The notes under the pieces were generated by a model that worked only from the letters and a program-made list of their open reading frames with translations, ran no database searches and was not told where the DNA came from. 64,000 nt of DNA, taken from positions 1-64,000 of the forward strand of contig NZ_AUDJ01000011.1 of assembly GCF_000425405.1 (NCBI RefSeq), read 5' to 3'. The translations under genes were made by a program, and so were the position numbers. Positions 35,461 to 44,409 of the stretch are shown one piece after another (position 1 is the first letter of the stretch; each line of letters opens with the position of its first letter). The DNA is from Ferrimonas kyonanensis DSM 18153 (GTDB taxonomy: Bacteria; Pseudomonadota; Gammaproteobacteria; Enterobacterales; Shewanellaceae).

Positions 35461-36843
35461 ATGCGTACATTACTGTTAACGACTCTGCTAACCGGCCTGA
35501 TGTTGCCGGTTGGCGCACACGCGGAGAACCCCCACAAGGAGTTTATCTCCGGTCCCATCAACAACGGCAGCGACGCCACCGCCCAGTGCATCGAGTGCCA
35601 TGAAGAGCACACCGACGCCTTTATGAAGACCAGTCACTGGACCTGGGCCAAGGAGCAAACCGTCAACGGCAAGACCGTCAAACTGGGCAAGAAAAACGCC
35701 ATCAACAACTACTGCGTCTCCGTCTCCAGCAACGAGCCCCGCTGCACCAAGTGCCACGCCGGCTACGGCTACGAGGACGCCACGTTTGACTTCAGCGACG
35801 CCACCAGGGTGGACTGCCTGGTGTGCCACGACACCACCGGCACCTACCAGAAAGATCTCAGCGGCTATGCCTTCAAAGGGGCTAACCTGCTGAAGATCGC
35901 TCAAAATGTCGGTGCTCCGGTGCGCGACAACTGCGGCAGCTGCCACTTCTACGGTGGCGGTGGCGACGGCGTCAAGCACGGTGACATGGACTCCAGCATG
36001 GCCTACCCGGACAAGGCACTGGATGTGCACATGGACGCCGACGGCATGGATTTCCAGTGCCAGGATTGCCACAAGGGCGAATCCCACACCATCCAGGGTC
36101 AGGCAATGAGTGTCTCCCCCGGCAGCACCGACCACATGGAGTGCAGCAGCTGCCACGACAACACTGTCCACAGCAACGCCAAACTCAACCGCCACACGGA
36201 AAAGGTCGCCTGTCAGACCTGCCACATCCCCGAGTTTGCCAAGGTAGAACCCACCAAGCTGTGGTGGGACTGGTCTGAAGCGGGCCAGGAACGGCAAGAG
36301 GTCAAGAACCAGTGGGGTCGCAAGGACTACATGAAGAAGAAGGGCAGTTTCCAGTGGGGCCAGAAGGTTCAGCCCGAGTACGCCTGGTATAACGGCACCG
36401 CCGAAGCCTACCTGTTTGGTGACAAAATGGATCCAACCAAGATCACCGCCTTGAGCAAGCCTGCGGGCGCTAAGGATGACGGCAAGTCCAAGATCTACCC
36501 GTTCAAGGTGCACCGCGGCAAGCAGTTGTACGATGCCAAACACAAGGTGTTTATTCCCACCAAGGTGTTTGGCAAGGACGGTTACTGGAAAACCTTTGAC
36601 TGGGACAAGTCCGCCACTGCGGGCATGAATACCCACCCGGCCATGCAGGCCAAGGGCCTGACCTACAGCGGTCAGAAAGGGTTTGCCGAGACCGAGATGT
36701 GGTGGCGCATCAACCACATGGTCTCGCCCAAAGAGCAGGCTCTGGGCTGCATGGACTGCCATGGCAAAAAGGGACGACTGGATTGGAAACAGCTGGGGTA
36801 TGACCTCGACCCAATGAAAGCCGCAAACAAGAAAAAGCAGTAA
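35461..36843 (+). CDS. otr: octaheme c-type cytochrome, tetrathionate reductase family
   Basis: The 460-residue periplasmic protein has a signal peptide (LLLTTLLTGLMLPVGAHA) and exactly eight CxxCH sites: CIECH, CTKCH, CLVCH, CGSCH, CQDCH, CSSCH, CQTCH and CMDCH. Seven lie in the first 260 residues and the eighth near residue 437. This arrangement fits octaheme tetrathionate reductase (OTR) of Shewanella, which reduces tetrathionate, nitrite and hydroxylamine in vitro; the physiological substrate is not settled. Long lysine-rich stretches without hemes lie between sites seven and eight. It is the last gene of the cytochrome/barrel operon and is followed by a strong terminator. The symbol is by family, not by demonstrated activity. 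Confidence 0.88.
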   Translation: MRTLLLTTLLTGLMLPVGAHAENPHKEFISGPINNGSDATAQCIECHEEHTDAFMKTSHWTWAKEQTVNGKTVKLGKKNAINNYCVSVSSNEPRCTKCHAGYGYEDATFDFSDATRVDCLVCHDTTGTYQKDLSGYAFKGANLLKIAQNVGAPVRDNCGSCHFYGGGGDGVKHGDMDSSMAYPDKALDVHMDADGMDFQCQDCHKGESHTIQGQAMSVSPGSTDHMECSSCHDNTVHSNAKLNRHTEKVACQTCHIPEFAKVEPTKLWWDWSEAGQERQEVKNQWGRKDYMKKKGSFQWGQKVQPEYAWYNGTAEAYLFGDKMDPTKITALSKPAGAKDDGKSKIYPFKVHRGKQLYDAKHKVFIPTKVFGKDGYWKTFDWDKSATAGMNTHPAMQAKGLTYSGQKGFAETEMWWRINHMVSPKEQALGCMDCHGKKGRLDWKQLGYDLDPMKAANKKKQ

Positions 36844-36865
36844 GACTCCCGAGCAGTGTCACCTT

Positions 36866-36892
36866 GGCCCACCGATATGGTGGGCCTTTTTT
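36866..36892 (+). terminator. terminator of the octaheme cytochrome operon
   Basis: ggcccacc (36866-36873) pairs with ggtgggcc (36879-36886), followed by six T. Confidence 0.93.
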
Positions 36893-36900
36893 GGCGCCGG

Positions 36901-37845
36901 CTAACGCTGAAACCGAAGCCGAAACTCTCTTGGTGCCAGCCCCATTAACCGAATGAACACCTTACGAAACGCCCCGGCATCTTCATAGCCCACCCGGGCG
37001 GCAATCTGCTCCACCGACTCGGTGGTGGACTCCAGCAGATCGCAGGCCTGCTGAATCCTCAGCCGTTGCAGATAGTGCAGCGGCTTCAGGCCGGTGTGTT
37101 TGACAAAACGGCGCAAGAAGGTGCGTTCGGTCAGGCTGGACAGACGCGCCAGTTCAACCACACTGATCCCCTGAGCATACTGAGCCTGCATATGGTGCTG
37201 CACACGGACGATGGCGGCGTCACCATGATCAAGGCGTGGAGAGAAACGTTGATAGTAACGCTGCTCCCGGGCACCGGTATCCACCAGCAACACCTTGCCC
37301 AACTGCCGCATCAGCGCCTCACTGCCAAACCGCGCCACCAGAGCCAAGCCCAGATCCAGCCAAGCCATCAATCCGCCGGCACTGATCACATCACCATCAT
37401 CGATCAGGATCTTATCGACATTCAGCACCACATCCTCAAACCGATCGGCAAACTCCGATGCCAACTGCCAGTGAGTGGTCATTGGACGCCGAGCCAGCAA
37501 GCCGGTCGCGGCCACGATAAAACTGCCGGCACAGGCACAGGCCAGAGTGGCCCCCTGTCGGTGCTGCCTACGTAACCACCGCAGCAACTGAGGATCCGGT
37601 TGCCGGTAAAACTCCCCCTCCAGGCAAGGGGGAACCAGCACCACTTGAAACCCTGACGCCTCAAAGGCGGGCAACTGCTGCAGCGACAACCGCTGCAGCT
37701 CAAAACCATAGGGGTAGTGATGCTGGCGGCACAACCGCTCTGCCAAGCCAAACAGGTCGCAAAACCCCAGTACCGATGACGGCATCGCCTCGGGGTAATC
37801 GATTACGGCGATTCTCACCGGCGTCACGGTTGCCTGTCGGGTCAT
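36901..37845 (-). CDS. AraC-family regulator with DJ-1/PfpI-like domain
   Basis: The 314-residue regulator belongs to the GlxA/FtrA/CdhR group. The N-terminal part (about 10-185) is a class I glutamine amidotransferase-like domain used as a sensor: VRIAVIDYPEAMPSSVLGFC, then VVLVPPCLEGE and LACACAGSFIVAATGLLARR, where the nucleophile-elbow region is recognisable. The C-terminal AraC domain has two helix-turn-helix units, ISVVELARLSSLTERTFLRR and VEQIAARVGYEDAGAFRKVF. Its start codon overlaps the stop of the LysR gene by four bases (ATGA), so both regulators are made from one transcript. The target is unknown. Confidence 0.9.
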   Translation of the reverse strand: MTRQATVTPVRIAVIDYPEAMPSSVLGFCDLFGLAERLCRQHHYPYGFELQRLSLQQLPAFEASGFQVVLVPPCLEGEFYRQPDPQLLRWLRRQHRQGATLACACAGSFIVAATGLLARRPMTTHWQLASEFADRFEDVVLNVDKILIDDGDVISAGGLMAWLDLGLALVARFGSEALMRQLGKVLLVDTGAREQRYYQRFSPRLDHGDAAIVRVQHHMQAQYAQGISVVELARLSSLTERTFLRRFVKHTGLKPLHYLQRLRIQQACDLLESTTESVEQIAARVGYEDAGAFRKVFIRLMGLAPREFRLRFQR

Positions 37846-38729
37846 TGAATAAACGCCTGCTCAATGCTGGACACCAGAGGCCGGAACCAGGGCTGACTCT
37901 GGCTGTCCCAGGACGCCAGCAAGCTGCGATGACACAGATGCTCAAACCCATCCAGTTCAAACGCCATCAAGGCCCCCGAGCGCAGATGGGGTCGTATCAA
38001 GGCACTGGAGATAAAACCGACCCCCTCTCCGGACAACAGGGCATCCACCATCACGTGCAGATCGCCACAGGAGACCTGAAACTTAAAGCTCTCCAGCTCC
38101 ATGCCACGACGGCTGAGGTTGTGCATCAACAGTTCGCGGGAGCAACAGCCGGGCTTGGCGACGTACAGGGGGTAGGCCAACAGTGCATTGAGGCTCTGGT
38201 AATCGATGCTGCTCAATAACGACGGCGCCGCCACAAAGATCACCTTGTCCGGTGGCAGCGGATGGCGCCAGCAGGTGCTGGTGCTGATGGGCTTAATGTG
38301 CTCGGTAATGGCGATGTCATAGCGCCCCTCGTTGAGGGCGGTGACCACCTGGTCGCTGGCCAGGTAGTCAAACTCCACCGAGTGGTGATACTCACGATTG
38401 AACTCACTCAGCGCAATGGGAAAATAACTGGCACCAAAGGCCGGCGTGCAGCACAGACGCAGTGCATCGTTGCCAGAGCACTGCAATCGCGACAGCAACT
38501 GCGCCTCCATCTCCAACACTCGGCGGCCGTGCTCCAGCACCAACTCTCCCATCGCCGTCGGTTGAATCGGCGTCAGTTGCCGATTCAGCAGCGAGGTACC
38601 ACAGCGCTCCTCCAGGTGCTTCAGCCGCTGGGACGCGGCGGAGTGGGACAGGTTCATCGACGCTGCCGCCTTGGAGATACTGCCCAGCTCCACGGTTTGT
38701 ACCAGAGTATGCAGATCCTGAGTTTTCAT
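37842..38729 (-). CDS. LysR-family transcriptional regulator
   Basis: The 295-residue regulator has the N-terminal winged helix MKTQDLHTLVQTVELGSISK and AAASMNLSHSAASQRLKHLE, followed by a substrate-binding domain with a cysteine-rich patch (AKPGCCSRELLM). ATG 38729 is chosen because aagga precedes it and the family starts there; the open frame runs further upstream without a credible start. The stop codon overlaps the start of the AraC-type gene by four bases. The gene is divergent from an NAD(P)H-dependent FMN reductase gene, its likely target by the usual LysR layout (inference). Confidence 0.9.
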   Translation of the reverse strand: MKTQDLHTLVQTVELGSISKAAASMNLSHSAASQRLKHLEERCGTSLLNRQLTPIQPTAMGELVLEHGRRVLEMEAQLLSRLQCSGNDALRLCCTPAFGASYFPIALSEFNREYHHSVEFDYLASDQVVTALNEGRYDIAITEHIKPISTSTCWRHPLPPDKVIFVAAPSLLSSIDYQSLNALLAYPLYVAKPGCCSRELLMHNLSRRGMELESFKFQVSCGDLHVMVDALLSGEGVGFISSALIRPHLRSGALMAFELDGFEHLCHRSLLASWDSQSQPWFRPLVSSIEQAFIQ

Positions 38730-38904
38730 GCTTCTATCCTTGTCCAAAAGGCGATGGCTGCCAGGCCTATTAGCAATAAGATAACAATTAGAATTAGCCA
38801 ATTCTAATATAAACATCGGTTCCGTGACCGGATTCACTGCCCGAATCCTGCCGCCGTACCACTCAGCGGCTACACTGAGTGGATTCCCCTTCAGGAGTGA
38901 TGAT

Positions 38905-39450
38905 ATGGACACCATCAATGTGGTTGCCCTGTGTGGCAGCCTTCGGCAACAATCTTTAAACAAAAAGCTGCTGCACCAGGCCATCGAGTTGGCCCCCAAA
39001 GAGTTGCGCTTCCGCCATGGCGATCTCAGCGACCTGCCGCTGTTCAATGAGGATCGGCAAAACGCCGGTTTTCCCGCCAGTGTCGACCGGCTTCACCAAC
39101 TGCTGATTGGTGCCGACGCCATCCTGATCGTAACCCCGGAGTACAACTACTCCATTCCCGGAGTCCTGAAAAATGCCATCGACTGGCTGTCACGCTATCA
39201 GCCCCATGGTTTTCATAACAAACCCATCGCCATCATGGGCGCCAGTCCGGGACGAATGGGCACCTGTCGCTGCCAGTACCATTTGCGCCAGGTGATGGTG
39301 TTCCTCAATGCCTGGGTACTGAACAAACCGGAGATCATGCTCAGTGAGGCCCATCACGCCTTCGACTCCCAGGGGCGCCTAAAGGATCCCAAACTGGTAG
39401 AGCTGGTGCAGAGCCAGATGCGCAGCCTCAAACAGATGGTTCATACCTGA
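38905..39450 (+). CDS. NAD(P)H-dependent FMN reductase (quinone/chromate reductase type)
   Basis: The 181-residue flavodoxin-like protein belongs to the NADPH-dependent FMN reductase family (ChrR, AzoBR, ArsH-like). The FMN phosphate loop is GSLRQQSLNKKLL at residues 10-22, and the isoalloxazine-contact motif is TPEYNYSIPGVLKNAIDWLS near 75. GASPGRMGTCRCQYHLR contains the family's GxxGG-like loop in altered form. Members reduce quinones, azo dyes or chromate with two-electron transfer. ATG 38905 follows aggag (38893-38897). It is divergent from the LysR-AraC regulator pair. Confidence 0.9.
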   Translation: MDTINVVALCGSLRQQSLNKKLLHQAIELAPKELRFRHGDLSDLPLFNEDRQNAGFPASVDRLHQLLIGADAILIVTPEYNYSIPGVLKNAIDWLSRYQPHGFHNKPIAIMGASPGRMGTCRCQYHLRQVMVFLNAWVLNKPEIMLSEAHHAFDSQGRLKDPKLVELVQSQMRSLKQMVHT

Positions 39451-39455
39451 TCCAC

Positions 39456-39479
39456 AAAAAAAGCGGGGTCGCCCCCGCT
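39456..39479 (-). terminator. terminator of the PAS-chemoreceptor gene
   Basis: agcgggg and ccccgct pair over a four-base loop; on the minus strand seven T follow. It may also stop transcription of the FMN reductase from the other side. Confidence 0.85.
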
Positions 39480-39499
39480 GATTTGCCTCGCAGAGCGGG

Positions 39500-41044
39500 C
39501 TATTGATTAAAACTCAAATGCAACGAGCCGATGACCCCCACCTGCTGTTGCAAGGTCTGGCTGCACGCCTCCACCTGCTCGGTGGTTTCCAGGTTGCCAA
39601 AAGTCAACTCCTGAATCTCCGCCAGGCTGGTGGAGATCTCATTCACCGCCTGGCGCTGCTGCACCGCCGCGGTGGCATTTTGTCCGGCCAGGTTGTTGGC
39701 CAGATCGATGTGGCTGTTGATCTGCTCTATTTCGGCGGCACTGGCATCGGCGGCCTGGGCGCAGCGTTCCGCCAACTGATGATTGTGCTGCATCTTTTCC
39801 ACCCACTGCTTCAGAGTCGAGTGCATCCCGTCGATGTTGTTGGTGATCTGGGTGGTGGCTTGCTGAGTGCGATTGGACAACGCCCGCACCTCATCGGCCA
39901 CCACCGCAAACCCCCGTCCCTGCTCACCCGCCCGGGCCGCTTCAATGGCCGCATTCAGGGCCAGCAGGTTGGTTTGCTCGGCAATGCCATCGATCTCATT
40001 CATGGCGATGGCCACCTTCTCCGCTTCACCGTGCAACACTGAGGCATGGGTTGCCGCCGCTTCTACCTCCCGGGCCAGATCGACGATCTTGTCACGGCTG
40101 TCGAGCATACCGGTCCGAGCCGCCCGACAATACTGCCGCGACTGCTCGGTGCTGGCCGCCGACTCCTCGGCACAGGAAGCGATCTCGGTGACCGAGACGT
40201 TCATCTGCTCCACCGCAGTGGCAATCTGATCCAGGCGGGTATTTTCCTGCTGAACCCCACCTTTGGCCTGTTCACTCATGGCCACCAGGGTATTGGACAT
40301 GGCATCCAGTTGCCCGGCGGCATCACGGGTCCGCCCCAGCACGCCGGTCATTCTGGCTTGGGAGAGCTGCAACTGAAAATCGAGAATGCTGCTGCTGCCG
40401 TGGCCGGAAAACAGATAACGACTGACGCTGTCGTACTCCTGTTTCAGTGCTTCCAACTGCGCCGGCACTCGAAACGCCTCATCAAAGAACAACGCCAGCA
40501 TCGACGCCACCATCAGCAGGCCACACAGTACCACCCAGGGCTGGAACAGCCAGGCGACCCCGACAAATCCCAGAGTCAGAATGACACCGCTGAGCCAGCG
40601 TTTCTGAGCCAGAGTCAGATGGCGGGACAGGGGTTTTCCCGCCGACAGGCGCCGATACAATGCCGTGGCCCGATGCTTGAGATTGGCGCTGGTCGCCCGC
40701 CGCACCGATTGGTACCCCACCACCTGACCATGCTCAAAGATCGGCGTTACAAAGGCATCCACCCAGTAGTAACGGCCATCTTTGGTGCGGTTTTTCACGA
40801 TGCCCCGCCAAGGCTGTTGGGCTTTCAGTTTCTGCCACAATTCGTCGAAGGCCTGCGGTGGCATGTCCGGATGGCGGACCAAATTATGATTGTGGCCGAT
40901 GAGCTCCTGCTCACTGAAACCGCTGATGTCGATAAATGCCGGATTTGCGTAGGTGATGACACCACGCAAATCGGTAGTGGAGACCAACTCCTGTCCCTGA
41001 GGAACCACGACTTCTTCGTTGACGACGGAACGCTCTCGTCTCAT
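39500..41044 (-). CDS. Aer-like methyl-accepting chemotaxis protein with PAS domain
   Basis: The 514-residue receptor resembles Aer, the redox/energy taxis sensor. The N-terminal PAS domain (about 15-120) contains [20 protein letters not shown] and [17 protein letters not shown], with the [19 protein letters not shown] segment typical of FAD-binding Aer PAS. A hydrophobic anchor follows ([20 protein letters not shown] and [17 protein letters not shown]). The C-terminal signalling domain has the tip sequence [23 protein letters not shown] binding is inferred. ATG 41044; single gene. Confidence 0.92.
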   Translation of the reverse strand: MRRERSVVNEEVVVPQGQELVSTTDLRGVITYANPAFIDISGFSEQELIGHNHNLVRHPDMPPQAFDELWQKLKAQQPWRGIVKNRTKDGRYYWVDAFVTPIFEHGQVVGYQSVRRATSANLKHRATALYRRLSAGKPLSRHLTLAQKRWLSGVILTLGFVGVAWLFQPWVVLCGLLMVASMLALFFDEAFRVPAQLEALKQEYDSVSRYLFSGHGSSSILDFQLQLSQARMTGVLGRTRDAAGQLDAMSNTLVAMSEQAKGGVQQENTRLDQIATAVEQMNVSVTEIASCAEESAASTEQSRQYCRAARTGMLDSRDKIVDLAREVEAAATHASVLHGEAEKVAIAMNEIDGIAEQTNLLALNAAIEAARAGEQGRGFAVVADEVRALSNRTQQATTQITNNIDGMHSTLKQWVEKMQHNHQLAERCAQAADASAAEIEQINSHIDLANNLAGQNATAAVQQRQAVNEISTSLAEIQELTFGNLETTEQVEACSQTLQQQVGVIGSLHLSFNQ

Positions 41045-41124
41045 GTGACCTACATCCTGTAGTTAATTATCCAATGTCTACCCGGATCACATTTTACCCA
41101 TTGCCAAGGGATAGCGCCATCTGT

Positions 41125-41182
41125 TAGGGGCGGAAATCTTTTTCCGCCCCTAGTTTAAAAAACCATATTTATCAGTGGTTTT
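41125..41182 (-). terminator. two hairpins after metA
   Basis: The first (41159-41165/41176-41182) pairs aaaacca with tggtttt, overlaps the metA stop codon and gives a six-T run on the minus strand. The second is a 12-base-pair stem (41125-41136/41141-41152). Together they probably terminate metA transcription before the chemoreceptor gene. Confidence 0.65.
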
Positions 41183-42110
41183 ATTCGGTTTTTTGATGAA
41201 GTGAATTCAGATCGTAGGGGGTTTGCTGATAGACACAATAGTTGAGCCAGTTGCTGATCAACAAGGCGCCATGGGCATGCCAACGGGCGTGGGGCGGCTG
41301 GGTTGGATCATTCTTGGGGTAGTAGTTTTTCGGCACCTGAGGACTGCCACCGGCGGCTCTGTCGCGTCGATACTCATCCTGCAATGTGGTGCGGGTGTAC
41401 TCGGGATGACCGGTGACAAACAGGTTGCGGTTGTCCTCGCTGACAACCAGGTAGGCCCCGGCCTCATCGGATTCTGCCAACACCTGCAACTGGTCGTGGG
41501 CCTTAAGCCGGTCCAGGCTGACCTGGGCGTAACGGGAGTGCGGTACCCAGAATTCGTCGTCGAACCCCCTCAGCAACGGCACATGGCTGTGCACCCGGCG
41601 ATGACGAAAGACCCCGGAGATCTTATCGTCCCGCAGGTACCGTTTAATGCCATACAAGTGATACAGAGCCGCATGAGCCGCCCAGCACAAAAACAACACC
41701 GAGGTTGCCCGCTGTTGCGACCACTGAATGATTTCACAGATCTCATTCCAATAACTGACCTGTTCGAATTCGATGTTGCCCAGCGGCGCCCCGGTGATGA
41801 TCAGGCCATCGTAGTTGTTGTCCCGCACCTCATCGAAATCACGATAAAAATCGTCCATGTGGTCAATGGAGGTGTGCTTGGAAGGCTTGCGGTGAATCCG
41901 CAGCAACTCGACATCCACCTGTAACGGCGAGTTACCCAACAACCGCAACAACTGAGTTTCCGTTTCAATTTTATTGGGCATCAGGTTGAGGATCAGTAGC
42001 TTAAGAGGCCGAATGTCCTGTGATTCGGCCCGCTCATCGGACATGACAAAGATGTTCTCGCTGCGCAAAATTTCCGATGCGGGCAAACGACTGGGTATTC
42101 TGACTGGCAT
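41181..42110 (-). CDS. metA: homoserine O-succinyltransferase
   Basis: MetA transfers succinyl (or acetyl) from CoA to homoserine, the first committed step of methionine synthesis. The 309-residue product has the length of E. coli MetA. The catalytic cysteine lies in [19 protein letters not shown] near residue 142, and the His and Glu of the triad are in [13 protein letters not shown] near 235. ATG 42110 starts [11 protein letters not shown], the standard N-terminus, with ggagagg at five bases. Acyl specificity cannot be settled by eye, though overall similarity favours succinyl. The promoter contains tandem MetJ-type boxes. It is monocistronic. Confidence 0.95.
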   Translation of the reverse strand: MPVRIPSRLPASEILRSENIFVMSDERAESQDIRPLKLLILNLMPNKIETETQLLRLLGNSPLQVDVELLRIHRKPSKHTSIDHMDDFYRDFDEVRDNNYDGLIITGAPLGNIEFEQVSYWNEICEIIQWSQQRATSVLFLCWAAHAALYHLYGIKRYLRDDKISGVFRHRRVHSHVPLLRGFDDEFWVPHSRYAQVSLDRLKAHDQLQVLAESDEAGAYLVVSEDNRNLFVTGHPEYTRTTLQDEYRRDRAAGGSPQVPKNYYPKNDPTQPPHARWHAHGALLISNWLNYCVYQQTPYDLNSLHQKTE

Positions 42111-42135
42111 GGCACCTCTCCTCACTTGATACCCT

Positions 42136-42176
42136 GTTATACCAAGACATCTAGACGGCTACAACTCCAGACAGCC
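42136..42176 (-). promoter_or_regulatory. metA promoter with tandem MetJ-type met boxes
   Basis: Contiguous 8-mers agacatct (42145-42152) and agacggct (42153-42160) each match the met box AGACGTCT at 7 of 8 positions; a weaker agacagcc lies in phase at 42169-42176. On the minus strand TTGTAG (42159-42164) and TATAAC (42136-42141) form a -35/-10 pair with a 17-base spacer, so the boxes lie directly over the promoter. Repression by MetJ with S-adenosylmethionine is inferred from this. Confidence 0.85.
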
Positions 42177-42275
42177 AAAAAATCGACATCCTGCCTTTGA
42201 CGACCCGGGTTAGCCGCAGAAGCCAGGCGCAATAACTGCTATCATTCCGCTACTTAGAATGAAATGAAGGTCGAT

Positions 42276-43001
42276 ATGAGCCAACTCTCCGCCATTATCG
42301 TCGGCGCCAATGCCGGCCTCAGTCAGATGCTGGCCCACAAGCTGGCCAGTGAAGGGGTTCGCCTGGGTCTACTGGCCGCCGATCTCGATGCCCTGGCCCC
42401 GACCCTGGACAAGCTGCCGGACAACACGTTAGCCAGAGAGATTAACATCTTCGACGCCGACGCCAGCCGCGCGGCGCTGCAAAGCCTGTGGCAGCAGTTT
42501 GACGGGGTTCAGCTGGTGATCATCAACACCGCCGCCTCCCACCAGGAGCTGGATCTGCCCTGGGCCGCCGATCGACAGGTACTGGAGGTCAACGTCACCG
42601 GTTTCACCGCCCTGGCCAACGCCGCCTTTGCCGAATTTCGGGAGCAGAAATACGGCCAACTGGCCGCCATTACCTCCATCGCCGGCGAGCGCGGCGGCGC
42701 CAGCAGTGCCTTCCACGCCAGTAAGGCGTTTCAACAAAACTACCTGCAGGGACTGAGACTGCATGCCCAGCGACTGAAACTGCCGATCACCATCAGCGAC
42801 CTGCGGCTGGGGTTCATGGAAAAGATGCAGGCTCGGGGCAGCAAGGCCTGGGGCTCAAACCTCAACACCATGGCCACCCAGATCCTCAAAGATCTGAAAC
42901 GAGCCCGCCACACCAGCTACGTCACTCGCCGCTGGCGACTGATCGCCTGGCTGGGTCGTTGGTTGCCTGAGTTCATCTACAACAAGCGCAAATACAAGTA
43001 A
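42276..43001 (+). CDS. short-chain dehydrogenase-like protein with altered active site
   Basis: The 241-residue protein has the SDR fold but an altered cofactor loop: LSAIIVGANAGLSQMLAHKL instead of TGxxxGxG. The structural NTAA segment and the serine (AAITSIAGERGG) are present, but the catalytic tyrosine of YxxxK is replaced by phenylalanine (AFHASKAF), with lysine kept. It is thus either catalytically weak or a non-enzymatic relative. ATG 42276 is chosen because aagg lies five bases before. It is divergent from metA across the MetJ-type operator and has no operon partner. Confidence 0.8.
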   Translation: MSQLSAIIVGANAGLSQMLAHKLASEGVRLGLLAADLDALAPTLDKLPDNTLAREINIFDADASRAALQSLWQQFDGVQLVIINTAASHQELDLPWAADRQVLEVNVTGFTALANAAFAEFREQKYGQLAAITSIAGERGGASSAFHASKAFQQNYLQGLRLHAQRLKLPITISDLRLGFMEKMQARGSKAWGSNLNTMATQILKDLKRARHTSYVTRRWRLIAWLGRWLPEFIYNKRKYK

Positions 43002-43011
43002 TCTCAGGGCC

Positions 43012-43039
43012 AAAAAAAACGCCGGCATACGCCGGCGTT
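43012..43039 (-). terminator. terminator of ompW
   Basis: aacgccggc (43018-43026) pairs with gccggcgtt (43031-43039); on the minus strand eight T follow. It also separates the convergent SDR gene. Confidence 0.92.
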
Positions 43040-43059
43040 GTTCATTGCTCGAATGGCAA

Positions 43060-43686
43060 TCAGAACTTGTAACCCACAGACACCATGTACACCCAGGGAT
43101 CGATGTCGGTTTTGATCTTCACATCATCCCCGGCCAGCTTGAATTCCACGTCGGTCTGAATGTCGATGTACCAGATGGAGGCATTCACCAGCCAGTTGCT
43201 GTTGATTTCATAATCGATGCCCACCTGACCCGCCAGGCCCCAGGAATCCGATGCTTCCAAATCGGTCAGGGCGCCGCCCAGATCGTTGGTAAACTCCTCA
43301 TCCCAGAAATAGGTGTAGTTGATACCGGCACCCACATAAGGACGCAAGTTGCCACTGCCGAAGTAGTACTGGGCCATGACCGTCGGCGGCAGATGGGTGA
43401 CTTCGGCAATTTTACCGACCTTTTCCAGACCCACATCGTGCTTAAACGGGCTGGCTGCCAGCACCTCAATGGCCCAGGCGTCGGTCAGCATGTAGGTAAA
43501 GTTCAGACCCAGTTGGTTGTCTTCATCCACAGTAAAGGAACCTTGACCGGCCACATCCGGGGAGGATTCATCGGGATTCACCTGAGCCCAGCCGGCGCGG
43601 ACAATAAAATCACCGGCTTCGCGGGCGGCAAAGGCTGGGGCAGACAGGGAAGCCAGAACCAGGGCGGCTACGAGGGTTTGTTTCAT
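43060..43686 (-). CDS. ompW: outer-membrane protein OmpW
   Basis: The 208-residue protein is an eight-stranded barrel that in other bacteria passes small hydrophobic compounds and responds to anaerobiosis and stress. The signal peptide (MKQTLVAALVLASLSAPAFA) is followed by the family start AREAGDFIVRAGWAQVNP. The conserved HLPPTVMAQYYFG, LRPYVGAGINYTYFWDEEF and DSWGLAGQVGIDYEINSNWL are present, and the end DPWVYMVSVGYKF has the terminal phenylalanine. Two adjacent ATG codons (43686 and 43689) are possible starts. The gene has its own terminator and an AT-rich upstream region. Confidence 0.94.
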   Translation of the reverse strand: MKQTLVAALVLASLSAPAFAAREAGDFIVRAGWAQVNPDESSPDVAGQGSFTVDEDNQLGLNFTYMLTDAWAIEVLAASPFKHDVGLEKVGKIAEVTHLPPTVMAQYYFGSGNLRPYVGAGINYTYFWDEEFTNDLGGALTDLEASDSWGLAGQVGIDYEINSNWLVNASIWYIDIQTDVEFKLAGDDVKIKTDIDPWVYMVSVGYKF

Positions 43687-43866
43687 CATTATTCTCACTC
43701 CATGAAAACTCGGAAACCAAATTCATGCGGTTTCCCAACAAGTTGCGAAGGAATGTAACAACTAAGAGGTATTGATTTTTTGATCTAAAACAGGCTTTGA
43801 TTTGCTAATTGCGCCCTAGCAGCTTTTTTTGATCGTGAAAAGTGACCAGGCTCACTTTCGAACAAC

Positions 43867-43890
43867 AAAAAAGGCACCGAAAGGTGCCTT
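43867..43890 (-). terminator. terminator of YbaY-like lipoprotein gene
   Basis: aaggcacc and ggtgcctt pair over gaaa; on the minus strand the stem is followed by a run of six T. Confidence 0.88.
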
Positions 43891-43933
43891 GGCGCAAAAT
43901 TTGCGAGTCTCAAGAATCTGCCTCGAACCGCGA

Positions 43934-44332
43934 TCAGCGCAGCACCTCCATGGTCACCGTAGCCACCTCTTCGCCATTGGTGATCACCGGGTAGCGCTGA
44001 TAGGTCTGCAGTACCAACTTGTCTTTAATTTTTAACATCGCCACCACCACGTAGTCGGCATCATCATCGATGCTCTCCTTAGGCAGCTGAAATTTGAACA
44101 ACGCCGGCAGCTTGGCGACACTGAAGCGTTTTTGTGCCAGGATACTCCCCGGTACCTTGGCATCAATAATGGCCACGGTAATCACCGCCTCCTGAGGCAG
44201 GGTGGTCACCCCGTTGGCACCGGCCAGACCTGCCACACTCACCATATCCTGATGCTCAAGCTCAGGTCCGCTCACGGTAACGCAGCCGGTCAACACCAAC
44301 AGTAGCACCGCAGTCAGCAAGGATTTATACAT
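43934..44332 (-). CDS. YbaY/YscW-family lipoprotein
   Basis: The 132-residue protein has a lipoprotein signal ending in VLTGC (C17). The mature part fits the YscW/YbaY domain: LPQEAVITVAIIDAKVPGSI, LAQKRFSVAKLPALFKFQLP, then YVVVAMLKIKDKLVLQTYQR and YPVITNG. In E. coli YbaY is an outer-membrane lipoprotein with no settled role, while YscW is a secretin pilotin. No secretion genes are nearby, so a YbaY-like role is more likely. It stands alone between ompW and the symporter gene. Confidence 0.8.
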   Translation of the reverse strand: MYKSLLTAVLLLVLTGCVTVSGPELEHQDMVSVAGLAGANGVTTLPQEAVITVAIIDAKVPGSILAQKRFSVAKLPALFKFQLPKESIDDDADYVVVAMLKIKDKLVLQTYQRYPVITNGEEVATVTMEVLR

Positions 44333-44409
44333 AAAAAAAGCTCCAGTTATCTGGAGCCTTTATACCAAATCTGCGCTGCGGCGAACAGTCGCCGCAGCGC
44401 TCGGCCCCT

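Noticed and set aside
37842-39047. Longer version of the LysR gene starting at 39047
   Set aside because: The extra N-terminal part lies opposite the FMN reductase gene, and the LysR helix-turn-helix starts at ATG 38729 with a good binding site.
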